From Ignavibacterium sp. (GTDB lineage Bacteria; Bacteroidota; Ignavibacteria; Ignavibacteriales; Ignavibacteriaceae), in assembly GCA_025056745.1 (NCBI GenBank), contig JANWVQ010000091.1:60864-124863 (forward strand): 64,000 nt of DNA. Direction: 5' to 3'. Position 1 is the first letter of the stretch, and each line of letters opens with the position of its first letter. The notes under the pieces are model-generated. The model made no database searches and was not told where the DNA came from. It saw only the letters and a program-made list of their open reading frames with translations. Positions 30,424-39,591 of this stretch are shown piece after piece. A program made the position numbers and the translations under genes.

Positions 30424-31020
30424 TTAATTTATTTTCCAATCATTTTTTTGAAGAACTTTTCCATCGCTTGGAGAGATGATCAATTCTTTACCACTTGCTC
30501 TGTAGCCGAATTCACCTTCGCTTTCAGATAGAGTTGCTAATACGTGCCAGACATATTTCTGATAAACAACATCATATAAAAAACCAATTTTCCATTCTTT
30601 AATTCCCTCTTCTAAACCATAATCTTTCGCTATTTTCTTTACTTGCTCTTTATCTACTTTGAAATTACAATCCTCAGGAAAATCTTTGCAAAGTGGTATT
30701 CCAAAAATTTCCATATTTTCAAAAACATTACCAAGAGTGTCAACTGAAAATCGTATCTCACCTTTTACAAATGGTTTTTCGGGGATAAACAGATTGTAAA
30801 CTAACAAGTAACCATTTTCGATTTTTCTGATTTTGGAAAAATCTGGTTTGATATAGTTTTGAAAAAAAGATGGGCCGGTTTTGCTAGCAATAAAATTGTC
30901 AGCTTTGCTCAAAACTAAATAAGGAATAACACTTTCTTCGTTAATGCAATTTGAGCAAGAACAAGAGTTGTGAATGAAAATTATAATAGTTGCAAAAATC
31001 AGTTTTTTAAAAAATCTCAT
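30424..31020 (-). CDS. putative exported/lipoprotein, PepSY-like C-terminal region
   Basis: 198 aa; N-terminal hydrophobic leader then NSCSCSNC; C-terminal alternating pattern KYVWHVLATLSESEGEFGYRASGKELIISPSDGKVL. Confidence 0.55.
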   Translation of the reverse strand: MRFFKKLIFATIIIFIHNSCSCSNCINEESVIPYLVLSKADNFIASKTGPSFFQNYIKPDFSKIRKIENGYLLVYNLFIPEKPFVKGEIRFSVDTLGNVFENMEIFGIPLCKDFPEDCNFKVDKEQVKKIAKDYGLEEGIKEWKIGFLYDVVYQKYVWHVLATLSESEGEFGYRASGKELIISPSDGKVLQKNDWKIN

Positions 31021-31031
31021 TGAATAATTCC

Positions 31032-31964
31032 TTATGAATTTTTGTAAATTTCATCTAAAATTTTTTTGGCACCAGCTTTTAGTAAATCTTTTGCAAGTGA
31101 TGAACCTAATTTCAATGGTTCATTTTTAGTGCCCCTGACTTTTTTTCTAAAAGTTATTGAACCATCCAAACTTCCTACGAAAGCATCTAAGTATAATCCA
31201 TTATTCTTGACAATTGCCAAAGCTCCTATCGGGACTTGACAACCTCCACCTAACGAATTTAATAAACTTCTTTCCGCAGAAATTTCTATAAAAGTATTTT
31301 CGTCGTGAATATTTTGTAGAATTTCTATTGCAGTTTTGTTATCTTCTCGTGTTTCCAATCCAAGAGCACCCTGTCCAACTGCAGGAAGAAAGAGATCAGT
31401 TGGTATGTATGAAGATATATATTTTGTGAGTTTAAGTCTTTCCACACCAGCTCTAGCTAAAATAATTGCATCCCAATCAGAGTTAAAAAACTTCTCAATT
31501 CGAGATGGAACATTTCCTCTTAAATCAAAAATCTGAATATCAGGTCTTAGATGAAGTAATTGACTCTTTCTTCTGAGTGAGCCTGTTGCAACTTTTGCAT
31601 TTTCAGGTAATGAGAAGATGGTTGTATTTTTTTTTCTACTGATTAATACATCTTCAACTGGATGGCGTTTAGTAACAGCTGCAAGTGTTAAGCCTTCAGG
31701 AATTTTCGTTTGAAGGTCTTTGAGTGAGTGGACTGCAAAATCAATTTTTCTATCTAATAACTCATTTTCTAATTCTTTTGTGAAAAGAGATTTGTCTCCA
31801 ATTTTTGATAAAGCAACATCTAAAATTTTATCGCCTTTTGTTTTTATGATTTTAAGTTCAATGGAAAGATTTTTAATTTTTTTTTCTAATTCATTCTTGA
31901 CATAATTAGCTTGCCAAAGAGCTAATTCACTTCCTCTTGTCCCCAAAATGAGTTTGTGTTTCAA
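31032..31964 (-). CDS. hemC: hydroxymethylbilane synthase
   Basis: LGTRGSELALWQANYVK; KELENELLDRKIDFAVHSLKDLQT; GSLRRKSQLLHLRPD; GGGCQVPIGA. Confidence 0.97.
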   Translation of the reverse strand: MKHKLILGTRGSELALWQANYVKNELEKKIKNLSIELKIIKTKGDKILDVALSKIGDKSLFTKELENELLDRKIDFAVHSLKDLQTKIPEGLTLAAVTKRHPVEDVLISRKKNTTIFSLPENAKVATGSLRRKSQLLHLRPDIQIFDLRGNVPSRIEKFFNSDWDAIILARAGVERLKLTKYISSYIPTDLFLPAVGQGALGLETREDNKTAIEILQNIHDENTFIEISAERSLLNSLGGGCQVPIGALAIVKNNGLYLDAFVGSLDGSITFRKKVRGTKNEPLKLGSSLAKDLLKAGAKKILDEIYKNS

Positions 31965-33244
31965 TTTTTTTCCTCATCTTTTATTGAGTTTAATCCAAAG
32001 ATTTCTTTAACAACACTGAGCCTAATTCTGTTTAGATCCTGAGCATTTTCATCGTTTGCATACTTTTTCAATTCCACAGTAGGATAATGAAGAAGTTTAT
32101 TAATTATCTTCTTTGTAACAATTTCTAATTTTTCTCTATCTTCAGCAGCAAATTTATTTATATTATTAGCAACCTCTTCGGCTCTGATGCTTTCAAATTT
32201 TTCTCTAAGAGATTTAATTATAGGTGAAACTTGTAATGAATTCAACCATTCAGAAAAATTATTAAGTTCTTCTTCAATTATTTTTTCAACTTTTGGAATT
32301 TCATTTCTTCTTTTTTGAAGATTTTGCTCAACGATGATTTTTAAAGAATCAATATCATTGTAGAACACATTTTCAATATCACGGCAACTAATATCAATAT
32401 CACGTGGTACGGCAATATCAGCAATTACAATAGGTTCATAATTCCTTTTTGTCATTGCTTTTTCAATATCATCTTTGGTTAGAATAACGTTTTGAGATCC
32501 TGTTGCGCTAATAATTATATCGAATTTATGTAAATGTTCCTTAAAGTTATCGAATGGAAATACGGCAGTGTTTAATTCTTTTGCTAATTTCTCAGCTTTA
32601 TCAAAAGTTCTGTTTGTAAGTGCTAATCTTGCAACTCCTTTTTCTCGAAGATGTTTTGCAGCAATTTCACCTGTTTCACCAGTCCCAATTATCAGAGCAG
32701 ATTTTTTTGACAAATTAGCAAAAATTTTCTCAATCAATTGAACAGCAGCAAAACTTATTGTTACCGCACCTTCGCTTATGGAAGTTTCTGTAATTGCTCT
32801 CTTTCCAATTCGAAGGCAGAAATCCATAATCTTCTTAAAATAAAACCCAATGAAATTATGTTCATCAGCAAGTTGAAATGAATCTTTAACTTGTTTAAAG
32901 ATTTGATTATCACCAACTAACATTGAATCAATACCTGTTATCAATCTGAACAGATGCTCTACCACTTGTAAAGATCGATATTTCTCAAATAAATCTGATG
33001 ATATACCATTTACTTTTTTGAAGTTTATTAGAGTTGATATCAAATTATCGAAAGATATGCTATCTGAGTATGTAATTCCCAAGATTTCGGTTCTATTGCA
33101 AGTAGAGATAATCAATCCCTCTTTTAGAATGTTCTGTTTTAGAGTTGAAATCAAGTTCTTGAGTTCATCTGAATTGAGATTTAGTGATTCTCTCAATTCC
33201 ACCGAAGCAGTTCTATGATTTATTGAAATACCAATTATGTTCAT
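31961..33244 (-). CDS. hemA: glutamyl-tRNA reductase
   Basis: GISINHRTASVELRE; STCNRTEI; RLITGIDSMLVGDNQIFKQVK; IGTGETGEIAAKHL. Confidence 0.97.
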   Translation of the reverse strand: MNIIGISINHRTASVELRESLNLNSDELKNLISTLKQNILKEGLIISTCNRTEILGITYSDSISFDNLISTLINFKKVNGISSDLFEKYRSLQVVEHLFRLITGIDSMLVGDNQIFKQVKDSFQLADEHNFIGFYFKKIMDFCLRIGKRAITETSISEGAVTISFAAVQLIEKIFANLSKKSALIIGTGETGEIAAKHLREKGVARLALTNRTFDKAEKLAKELNTAVFPFDNFKEHLHKFDIIISATGSQNVILTKDDIEKAMTKRNYEPIVIADIAVPRDIDISCRDIENVFYNDIDSLKIIVEQNLQKRRNEIPKVEKIIEEELNNFSEWLNSLQVSPIIKSLREKFESIRAEEVANNINKFAAEDREKLEIVTKKIINKLLHYPTVELKKYANDENAQDLNRIRLSVVKEIFGLNSIKDEEKN

Positions 33245-33250
33245 TGAGTA

Positions 33251-34072
33251 TCAATAAAATGAATGAAAACTTTTTGCAAGAAAATTAGATAATATTGTTG
33301 AACTAATAGTCAATAAAAAACCGATTATAGAAACTATAACTAATTTTCTGCCCCTTAATTTTCCATAAAATTTTCTCAATATTCCAATTCCATAAATAAT
33401 CCATATTAAAAATGTCCCTAACAATTTCGGATCAGTATAAGAAAAATTAATGTTTGTTTGTGGTAGCCAAATTATCCCAATAGTGATGGCTATTGTTAAA
33501 AGAATAAAACCAATTACGGCTGAATAGAAACATAATTTTTCAAGTATTTCGAGATTAGGTAGTCGGTCAAAGAGTAATCCAAATTTATTTTGTTTCAAAG
33601 AATCATATAATAGCAAATACAAAAATCCATACACAGCAGAAATTGTAATACCTGCATAACCAATTAAAGCACTGAAAACGTGTATTCCCAAAAGGTTACT
33701 TCTAAGTTCTTCTCTAACTTGGAATAAATCTTTTATAAAAAGACTGGATACAATTTGAAATGCAAATGATAAGATTATTATAAACAAGCCTGTTCCTCGA
33801 ATGTTTGTAACTAATTCGAGAATCAAATATGAAAAACTTACAGAAAACGCAAGCAAAGTAAATACTTCAAAAACGTTTGTAATAGGAGGATGATCGAATT
33901 CTATTGTTCTCAGCAAAATATAAACTAAATGAACAACAAGAGTTAAGGAAAGAAAAAACCTTTTTGATTTAGTTAATTTGTCGTCAGTCTGGAAGTCATA
34001 CAGATAAATTAAAAAGGTAAGGAAATAAAAAATTGGTAACAGAATGTTTATTGTATGAATTGTTTCTATCAT
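33251..34072 (-). CDS. CcsA/HemX-type cytochrome c assembly membrane protein
   Basis: Multi-TM; HVFSALIGYAGITISAVYGFLYLLLYDSLK; upstream of hemA as in many hemX-hemA arrangements. Confidence 0.8.
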   Translation of the reverse strand: MIETIHTINILLPIFYFLTFLIYLYDFQTDDKLTKSKRFFLSLTLVVHLVYILLRTIEFDHPPITNVFEVFTLLAFSVSFSYLILELVTNIRGTGLFIIILSFAFQIVSSLFIKDLFQVREELRSNLLGIHVFSALIGYAGITISAVYGFLYLLLYDSLKQNKFGLLFDRLPNLEILEKLCFYSAVIGFILLTIAITIGIIWLPQTNINFSYTDPKLLGTFLIWIIYGIGILRKFYGKLRGRKLVIVSIIGFLLTISSTILSNFLAKSFHSFY

Positions 34073-34084
34073 AATTATCTTCTA

Positions 34085-34957
34085 TTATCTATCTCCACCA
34101 AGAATAATTGGTAAACCTTCTTTACCAGAACCAATTACAACAATTTTGGAATTGGGTGAATTTGCTAATTTCTCTGTTGCTTCAATTCCTTTCCATTTTA
34201 GTAGTTGTTCGCTAATACCTTGAGAAACTATTTTTTGAAAATCTGAAATTCCTTGAGCTTCAATTTTTTTTCGTTCAGCTTCTAATCTTTCTTTTTCTAA
34301 TACGAATTGCATTCTCTGACTTTCTTGTTCAGCTTTTAATTTTTCTTCGATTGATGCAGTTAAACCTGCTGGTAAAGTTATTTTACGAAGAGCAGCTGCT
34401 TCAATTGTGACGCCCCGAGGTCCTATTAAAGTTGTTAATTCTTGTTCAATTTGTCTTGCTAACTTTTCTCTTTCAGCCGTGTAAAGTGCTCTTGCTTCAT
34501 ATTTTGCTGTTACGCCTCGAACTACAGAACGAAATTGTGGAATAACGACTTTTGAGGTATAGTCTTCTCCAACTGTTTTATAAATTTTGTTTGCATTCTC
34601 GAAGCTCAAAGAAAACAAAAGACTGATCTCAAGCTGAATACTTAAACCTTCCTTTGAAGGTACAGTCATCTCTTCTTTCAATTCTTGAGTTCTCGCATCA
34701 AATTTAATAACATTAGCTAAAGGATTAACGAAATTAATTCCTGGATATAAGGTTTGATCACTTACTTTACCAAAGAAATCTATCACTCCAACGTGTCCTG
34801 CTGGGATCATTGTAAAACATTGTAATATTGCTATGGTACCAGCAATCAAAAATCCAATAAATGAAAATGTAGCCTCAGTATTACTTCCTCTCTTTTTAGC
34901 AGATTGAAAAACAAAGAATGCAGCTGCTGCACCCAATGTTGCTATTATAAATAACAT
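34085..34957 (-). CDS. SPFH/prohibitin family protein
   Basis: GHVGVIDFFGKVSDQTLYPGINFVNPLANVIKFDARTQELKEEMTVPSKEGLSIQLEISLLF; RGVTIEAAALRKITLP. Confidence 0.92.
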   Translation of the reverse strand: MLFIIATLGAAAAFFVFQSAKKRGSNTEATFSFIGFLIAGTIAILQCFTMIPAGHVGVIDFFGKVSDQTLYPGINFVNPLANVIKFDARTQELKEEMTVPSKEGLSIQLEISLLFSLSFENANKIYKTVGEDYTSKVVIPQFRSVVRGVTAKYEARALYTAEREKLARQIEQELTTLIGPRGVTIEAAALRKITLPAGLTASIEEKLKAEQESQRMQFVLEKERLEAERKKIEAQGISDFQKIVSQGISEQLLKWKGIEATEKLANSPNSKIVVIGSGKEGLPIILGGDR

Positions 34958-35065
34958 TGTAACCTCTTAAAGTGATATTTTCTTTTGCAAAATATACTTA
35001 CAGGAATTATAAATATAAAAGTAATTTGAGGGTAGAATATAGATTTGAAAGTTATTTAGAAATTA

Positions 35066-35110
35066 GATTAGTTGATTGAATGACTTGTATTGTCAAACAA
35101 TCAACTAATC
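35066..35110 (-). other. perfect 13-bp inverted repeat between ferritin-like and SPFH genes
   Basis: GATTAGTTGATTG (35066-78)/CAATCAACTAATC (35098-110), with inner TGAC/GTCA. No clean T-run, so terminator status is uncertain. Confidence 0.8.
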
Positions 35111-35122
35111 AGAGTAAAACAA

Positions 35123-35575
35123 CTACTTTTTATATTCTTTTAAGAATCCTCGAAATTCAATCAAATGAGATTCTTCTTGTGCAAGAAGACCTATTACTAA
35201 ATCTTGAGTTACATAATCAACTCCTTCACACATTTTTATGATTTTATTGTATTGAGCAATAGCACCTTTTTCAGCTTCAATTACACCTTCAATCACAGAG
35301 ACAACATCAGTTGTATCTTCATTGGGTTGTAGAAACACTTGCTCTGGTTTGAAAAAATTTGAACCTTCAACTAATCCATCAAGTTCTTTAATTCTTTTGG
35401 CTAAAGTTTGTGCGTGAGTTATCTCTTCAGTAATATCGGCAGCTAAGGACTTTTTAATTTCTTCAGCTCTAACTCCATCAAGATTAACAGAATGAGCAAT
35501 GTAATTCATAACTGTTTCTATTTCCATCCAATAACTTTTTTGCAACTCTTTTGCTATATCTTCTTTGGAAACCAT
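35123..35575 (-). CDS. ferritin-like/bacterioferritin-type diiron protein
   Basis: Four-helix pattern with E..E/H residues: YWMEIETVMNYIAHS, ITEEITHAQTLAKRI, EGVIEAEKGAIAQYNKI, LLAQEESHLIEF. Confidence 0.82.
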   Translation of the reverse strand: MVSKEDIAKELQKSYWMEIETVMNYIAHSVNLDGVRAEEIKKSLAADITEEITHAQTLAKRIKELDGLVEGSNFFKPEQVFLQPNEDTTDVVSVIEGVIEAEKGAIAQYNKIIKMCEGVDYVTQDLVIGLLAQEESHLIEFRGFLKEYKK

Positions 35576-35590
35576 AATAACCTCCTGTGA

Positions 35591-36895
35591 TTAACTTATT
35601 ATTTTTTTAATTAGAATTTTTGGCTTTGTTTTTTTATCTGTGAATTTTATTGCCTTTTGAATTCTTGATTTAGCTAAATTGATTTTTTCTTGAGAATCAG
35701 AATAAAGGGAACAAATTGTATCATTTTTATTTATTTGTTCACCAATTTTCTTGTGGAAAATAATTCCTGCTTTATGATCTATTTTATCATCTTTAGTCAT
35801 TCTCCCTGCACCCAATTCTAAAGCTGCCATCCCAATTTCATAAGTGTTCATTTCTTTGATAAAACATTGCTTTTCGGATTTTAATTCAAAATAATATTTC
35901 GATTTAGGATATTCATTTGAGTTAAGTATTATATTGATATTCCCACTTTGTGCTTTAACTATTTGAAGAAATTTTTCAAAAGCCTGACCAGATTTTAAGA
36001 CTTTGATTGCTAATTCAATTCCTTCATCTATTGATTTTGCCTTTTTCCCTAAATAGATCATTATACCAGATAAAATCAGTGACAACTCTGTTAAATCATT
36101 CTTCTTTCCATCACGAAGAATCTCAATTGATTCTAAGACTTCGAGCCAGTTTCCAATATGATTACCTAAAGGTTGATTCATATCGCTAATGACAGCGATG
36201 CAATCTTTTTTGAAAGATTTAGCAGTTGATACGAGAGATTCCGCAAGCATTTCACTTTCAGATTGATTTTTCATAAAAGCACCTGAACCAGTTTTTACAT
36301 CAAGAACCAAAGCATCAATTCCTTCAGCAAGCTTCTTGCTCATAATACTTGCAGTGATTAAAGGGATTGATTCTACTGTTCCAGTAACATCTCTTAAGGC
36401 ATAAATGAATTTATCAGCGGGAGCTATTTCTTTTGTTTGTCCAATTAAAGCAGCTCCAACTTTTTTCAGAGTTGTCTCAAATTTTTTTATAGATAAATTT
36501 GTTTTGAATCCAGGTATTGACTCTAATTTATCCAAAGTTCCACCTGTATGACCTAAACCTCTTCCGGAAATCATAGGAACATATATTCCGATTGAAGCAA
36601 CTATTGGAGCAATGATCAAAGAAGTTTTATCTCCAACACCACCTGTTGAATGTTTATCTACTTTCCTACCTGTGATCGAATTGAGGTTTAGAACTTTACC
36701 ACTATGCAACATCGATTTAGTTAAAAAAGCAGTTTCTTTTTTTGAGAAACCATTTATGAATCCTGCCATTAAAAAGGCTGAAAATTGGTAATCAGGAATT
36801 TCGCGAGTGGTATATTTTGAAATTAGAAAATCAATTTCTGATTCAGTTAATTCTTTTTTATCCCGTTTCTTTTTAATGATTTCTATTACATTCAT
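35591..36895 (-). CDS. thymidine/pyrimidine-nucleoside phosphorylase
   Basis: VDKHSTGGVGDKTSLIIAPIVAS; SGRGLGHTGGTLDKLESIPGF; DVKTGSGAFM; LGAGRMTKDDKIDHKAGI. Confidence 0.95.
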   Translation of the reverse strand: MNVIEIIKKKRDKKELTESEIDFLISKYTTREIPDYQFSAFLMAGFINGFSKKETAFLTKSMLHSGKVLNLNSITGRKVDKHSTGGVGDKTSLIIAPIVASIGIYVPMISGRGLGHTGGTLDKLESIPGFKTNLSIKKFETTLKKVGAALIGQTKEIAPADKFIYALRDVTGTVESIPLITASIMSKKLAEGIDALVLDVKTGSGAFMKNQSESEMLAESLVSTAKSFKKDCIAVISDMNQPLGNHIGNWLEVLESIEILRDGKKNDLTELSLILSGIMIYLGKKAKSIDEGIELAIKVLKSGQAFEKFLQIVKAQSGNINIILNSNEYPKSKYYFELKSEKQCFIKEMNTYEIGMAALELGAGRMTKDDKIDHKAGIIFHKKIGEQINKNDTICSLYSDSQEKINLAKSRIQKAIKFTDKKTKPKILIKKIIS

Positions 36896-36896
36896 A

Positions 36897-37697
36897 TTAT
36901 CTTTTATAATATTTTAATGCCTCAGGTAAATGTTTCTTTAAATCTTCTATTCTTGTCTTATCTGATGGATGTGTACTTAAGAATTCAGGTAATTTTGCTT
37001 TGTTTAAGTTTGCCATACGTTGCCAAAAATCAACTGCTTGATTTGGGTCGTAGCCTGCCATAGCCATAAAAATTAATCCAAGTCTATCTGCTTCACTTTC
37101 GTGAGTCCTGCTGTATGGTAAAATAACACCTAAAGTTGAACCAATTCCATAAGCAGTCATAAATAATTCGCGAGTTGCAGCAGGTTCATTTTGAAGAGCT
37201 ACATCTAAAGCCATTCCGCCTAATTGTTGTAGAAGTCCTTGACTCATTCTTTCTGAACCGTGTTGAGCAATAGCGTGAGCAATTTCGTGTCCCATAACTA
37301 CTGCTAAACCAGTTTCATCTTTTGTTATTGGTAAAATTCCAGTGTAAACTACTACTTTTCCTCCAGGCATACACCAAGCATTAACTTCATCACTTTCAAT
37401 AAGATTAAACTCCCATTGATAACCTTCGAGTTGTTTACTCCAATTTCTTTCTGCAAAATATTTTTCAACTGCTGTTTTAATATTTAGACCAACTTTTTTA
37501 ACCATTGCAGTTGCTTGAGCATCTTCGCTTAATTTATTGGATTTTATAAACTCACTATATTGTTGAAAACTCAGAGCATTTATTTGTGATGCCGGAATTA
37601 TATTTAATTGTTTTCTTCCAGTTATTGGAACAGTTGTGCAGTAATAAACCACAAATATTGTTAATAAAATCGGTAGTAACACTTTTAAGTATCTCAT
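36897..37697 (-). CDS. M48 family metalloprotease, probable lipoprotein
   Basis: TVPITGRKQLNIIPASQI; VMGHEIAHAIAQHGSERMSQ; SRTHESEADRLGLIFMAMAGYDP; LSTHPSDKTRIEDL. Confidence 0.95.
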   Translation of the reverse strand: MRYLKVLLPILLTIFVVYYCTTVPITGRKQLNIIPASQINALSFQQYSEFIKSNKLSEDAQATAMVKKVGLNIKTAVEKYFAERNWSKQLEGYQWEFNLIESDEVNAWCMPGGKVVVYTGILPITKDETGLAVVMGHEIAHAIAQHGSERMSQGLLQQLGGMALDVALQNEPAATRELFMTAYGIGSTLGVILPYSRTHESEADRLGLIFMAMAGYDPNQAVDFWQRMANLNKAKLPEFLSTHPSDKTRIEDLKKHLPEALKYYKR

Positions 37698-37905
37698 ATA
37701 ACCTCCATCTTATATAAGTTTTTTTACATATCAAATATAAGAATTCTTCTATGTTATGTTTGAATTAAATCAGTTGAACATTATCTCTCTAAACTTTTTT
37801 CAATTAATTTAATTTCATTTTCGTAAAAAAGAAAAAACTTTTCTTCTTTGGCTCATTTTATTATTAATAAGCTTTCTTCTCTAAACCTACCACAAGCAAT
37901 CTTTG

Positions 37906-37913
37906 TATATTTG
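37906..37913 (+). promoter_or_regulatory. candidate Bacteroidota-type -7 box upstream of ychF
   Basis: TATATTTG fits TAnnTTTG; 38 bp upstream of start; no convincing -33 TTTG. Confidence 0.3.
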
Positions 37914-37950
37914 TAATTATAATTACTAACAATAAGTTTAAGAGGCATAA

Positions 37951-39033
37951 ATGCAAATTGGTATCGTTGGGCTTCCTTTTTCTGGAAAGACAACATTGTT
38001 TCAGACAATTACAAAAACCCATATACAACAATCCGATATTGGTAAGTCAGAAACTCATCAAGCGGTTATTAAAGTGCCAGATAAAAGATTAGATAAACTC
38101 ACATCTATTTTTAATCCAAAGAAAAAAGTTAATGCAACAATTGAAGTTGTCGATGTAGTTGGCCTACAGAAAGGAGATTCGGGTTCAACTCAATTTACGG
38201 GGAATTTTTTGTCTAAAGTCAAAACAAATGATGCACTAGTTCAAGTAGTCAGATTATTTGAAAATCCACTCGTTCCTCATCCTGAAGGAAGTATTGATAT
38301 GTTGAGAGATATCAATACATTTGAAACTGAATTTATTCTCTCGGACTTAGCTGTAGTAGAAAAAAGAGTTGAAAATCTTAAAAAGCAAATTCTGAAGACA
38401 CAAGATGAAAAATTAAAAAAAGAGCTTTCTGTCTTAGAGAAATGTTTTGAAATTTTACAAAGTGAAATTGCCTTGCGATATCATCATTTTGATAAAGACG
38501 AATATCAAATCCTTAAAACATATCAATTGCTTTCAATCAAACCTATGCTTATTGCCTTAAATCTTGATGAAAATCAGTTGTTAGATTCTGAAAAATTTTT
38601 AGTTCAAGTGATAAAAAAGAAATCTGGATTTAATACAAAAATTCTATTTTTCTCTGGCAAAATTGAAATGGAATTGGTTGATTTGTCAGAAGAGGATGCA
38701 AAAGTTTTTATGAAAGATTATGGAATAACAGAATCTGCTTTAGATAAACTTATAAGAGAAGCTTATGATTTACTCGGTTTGCAATCTTTCTTCACTGTTG
38801 GTGAAGATGAATGTAGAGCCTGGACAATTAAAAAAGGAATGAATGCTCAAGAAGCCGCGGGAGTAATTCATTCAGATTTCTTCAAAAAGTTTATTCGTGC
38901 AGAAGTTGTTCACTATGATGATTTTATAGAAACTGGTTCATTTGCAAAAGCTAAAGAAGCTGGAAAATGGAGACTTGAGGGAAAAGAATACATAGTGAAA
39001 GATGGAGACATTCTTTCTATAAGGCATAATTAG
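37951..39033 (+). CDS. ychF: redox-regulated ATPase/GTPase YchF
   Basis: IGIVGLPFSGKTTLFQTIT; LKVNDALVQVVRLFENP-type region; C-terminal TGS domain TIKKGMNAQEAAGVIHSDFFKKFIRAEVVHYDDFIE. Confidence 0.95.
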   Translation: MQIGIVGLPFSGKTTLFQTITKTHIQQSDIGKSETHQAVIKVPDKRLDKLTSIFNPKKKVNATIEVVDVVGLQKGDSGSTQFTGNFLSKVKTNDALVQVVRLFENPLVPHPEGSIDMLRDINTFETEFILSDLAVVEKRVENLKKQILKTQDEKLKKELSVLEKCFEILQSEIALRYHHFDKDEYQILKTYQLLSIKPMLIALNLDENQLLDSEKFLVQVIKKKSGFNTKILFFSGKIEMELVDLSEEDAKVFMKDYGITESALDKLIREAYDLLGLQSFFTVGEDECRAWTIKKGMNAQEAAGVIHSDFFKKFIRAEVVHYDDFIETGSFAKAKEAGKWRLEGKEYIVKDGDILSIRHN

Positions 39034-39058
39034 GATTTTAATTATGCACCATTTTTAG
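39024..39058 (+). terminator. weak terminator-like hairpin overlapping ychF stop codon
   Basis: GCATAATT (39024-31)/AATTATGC (39040-47) followed by ACCATTTTT. Confidence 0.4.
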
Positions 39059-39090
39059 GAGTTATAAACTTATCAAATAAAATTTTAATT

Positions 39091-39393
39091 TTATGTAGAA
39101 TAGTTATAATCAAATTGACTAAAGATAGAGAATAAGAATCCTCCTAAAAAGAAAAAGAACAATACAGCTAATCCAACAGCAATTAAAAGAAAAAGTAAAG
39201 TTGCCTGAGCCCAAGTTTTCTTACTTGGATGAGTGTTATCTCCAAAAGCCCAAACAAACAGCATAATAAAACCAATTATTGGGATGGATTGAATAATAAA
39301 AGTTATTAACCAATCTCCCACAGTCATTGACTTGAATTGTCTTTGAGGCTGGTTAAAATCGGGATTTTCCATACTTGCTCCAAAATTTTGCAT
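39091..39393 (-). CDS. small two-TM membrane protein, hypothetical
   Basis: 100 aa, two hydrophobic helices; real start may be internal (MENPDFNQPQ). Confidence 0.6.
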   Translation of the reverse strand: MQNFGASMENPDFNQPQRQFKSMTVGDWLITFIIQSIPIIGFIMLFVWAFGDNTHPSKKTWAQATLLFLLIAVGLAVLFFFFLGGFLFSIFSQFDYNYST

Positions 39394-39591
39394 AAAAGTA
39401 GTAAATCAAACTAATTTTTCAAAATATTCTTAAAAATGGGAAACTTAAGGAAACAGACTTTTTCAAATCTGATATGTTTTTAATAATCATTGAAAATTCT
39501 TAAAAATTTCAAAAAAAATGGGTGGTATTATTGTTGACTATAAAACATCAATTTGATATCGGATTTTCAATAACAATCAATTTGGATTAAA

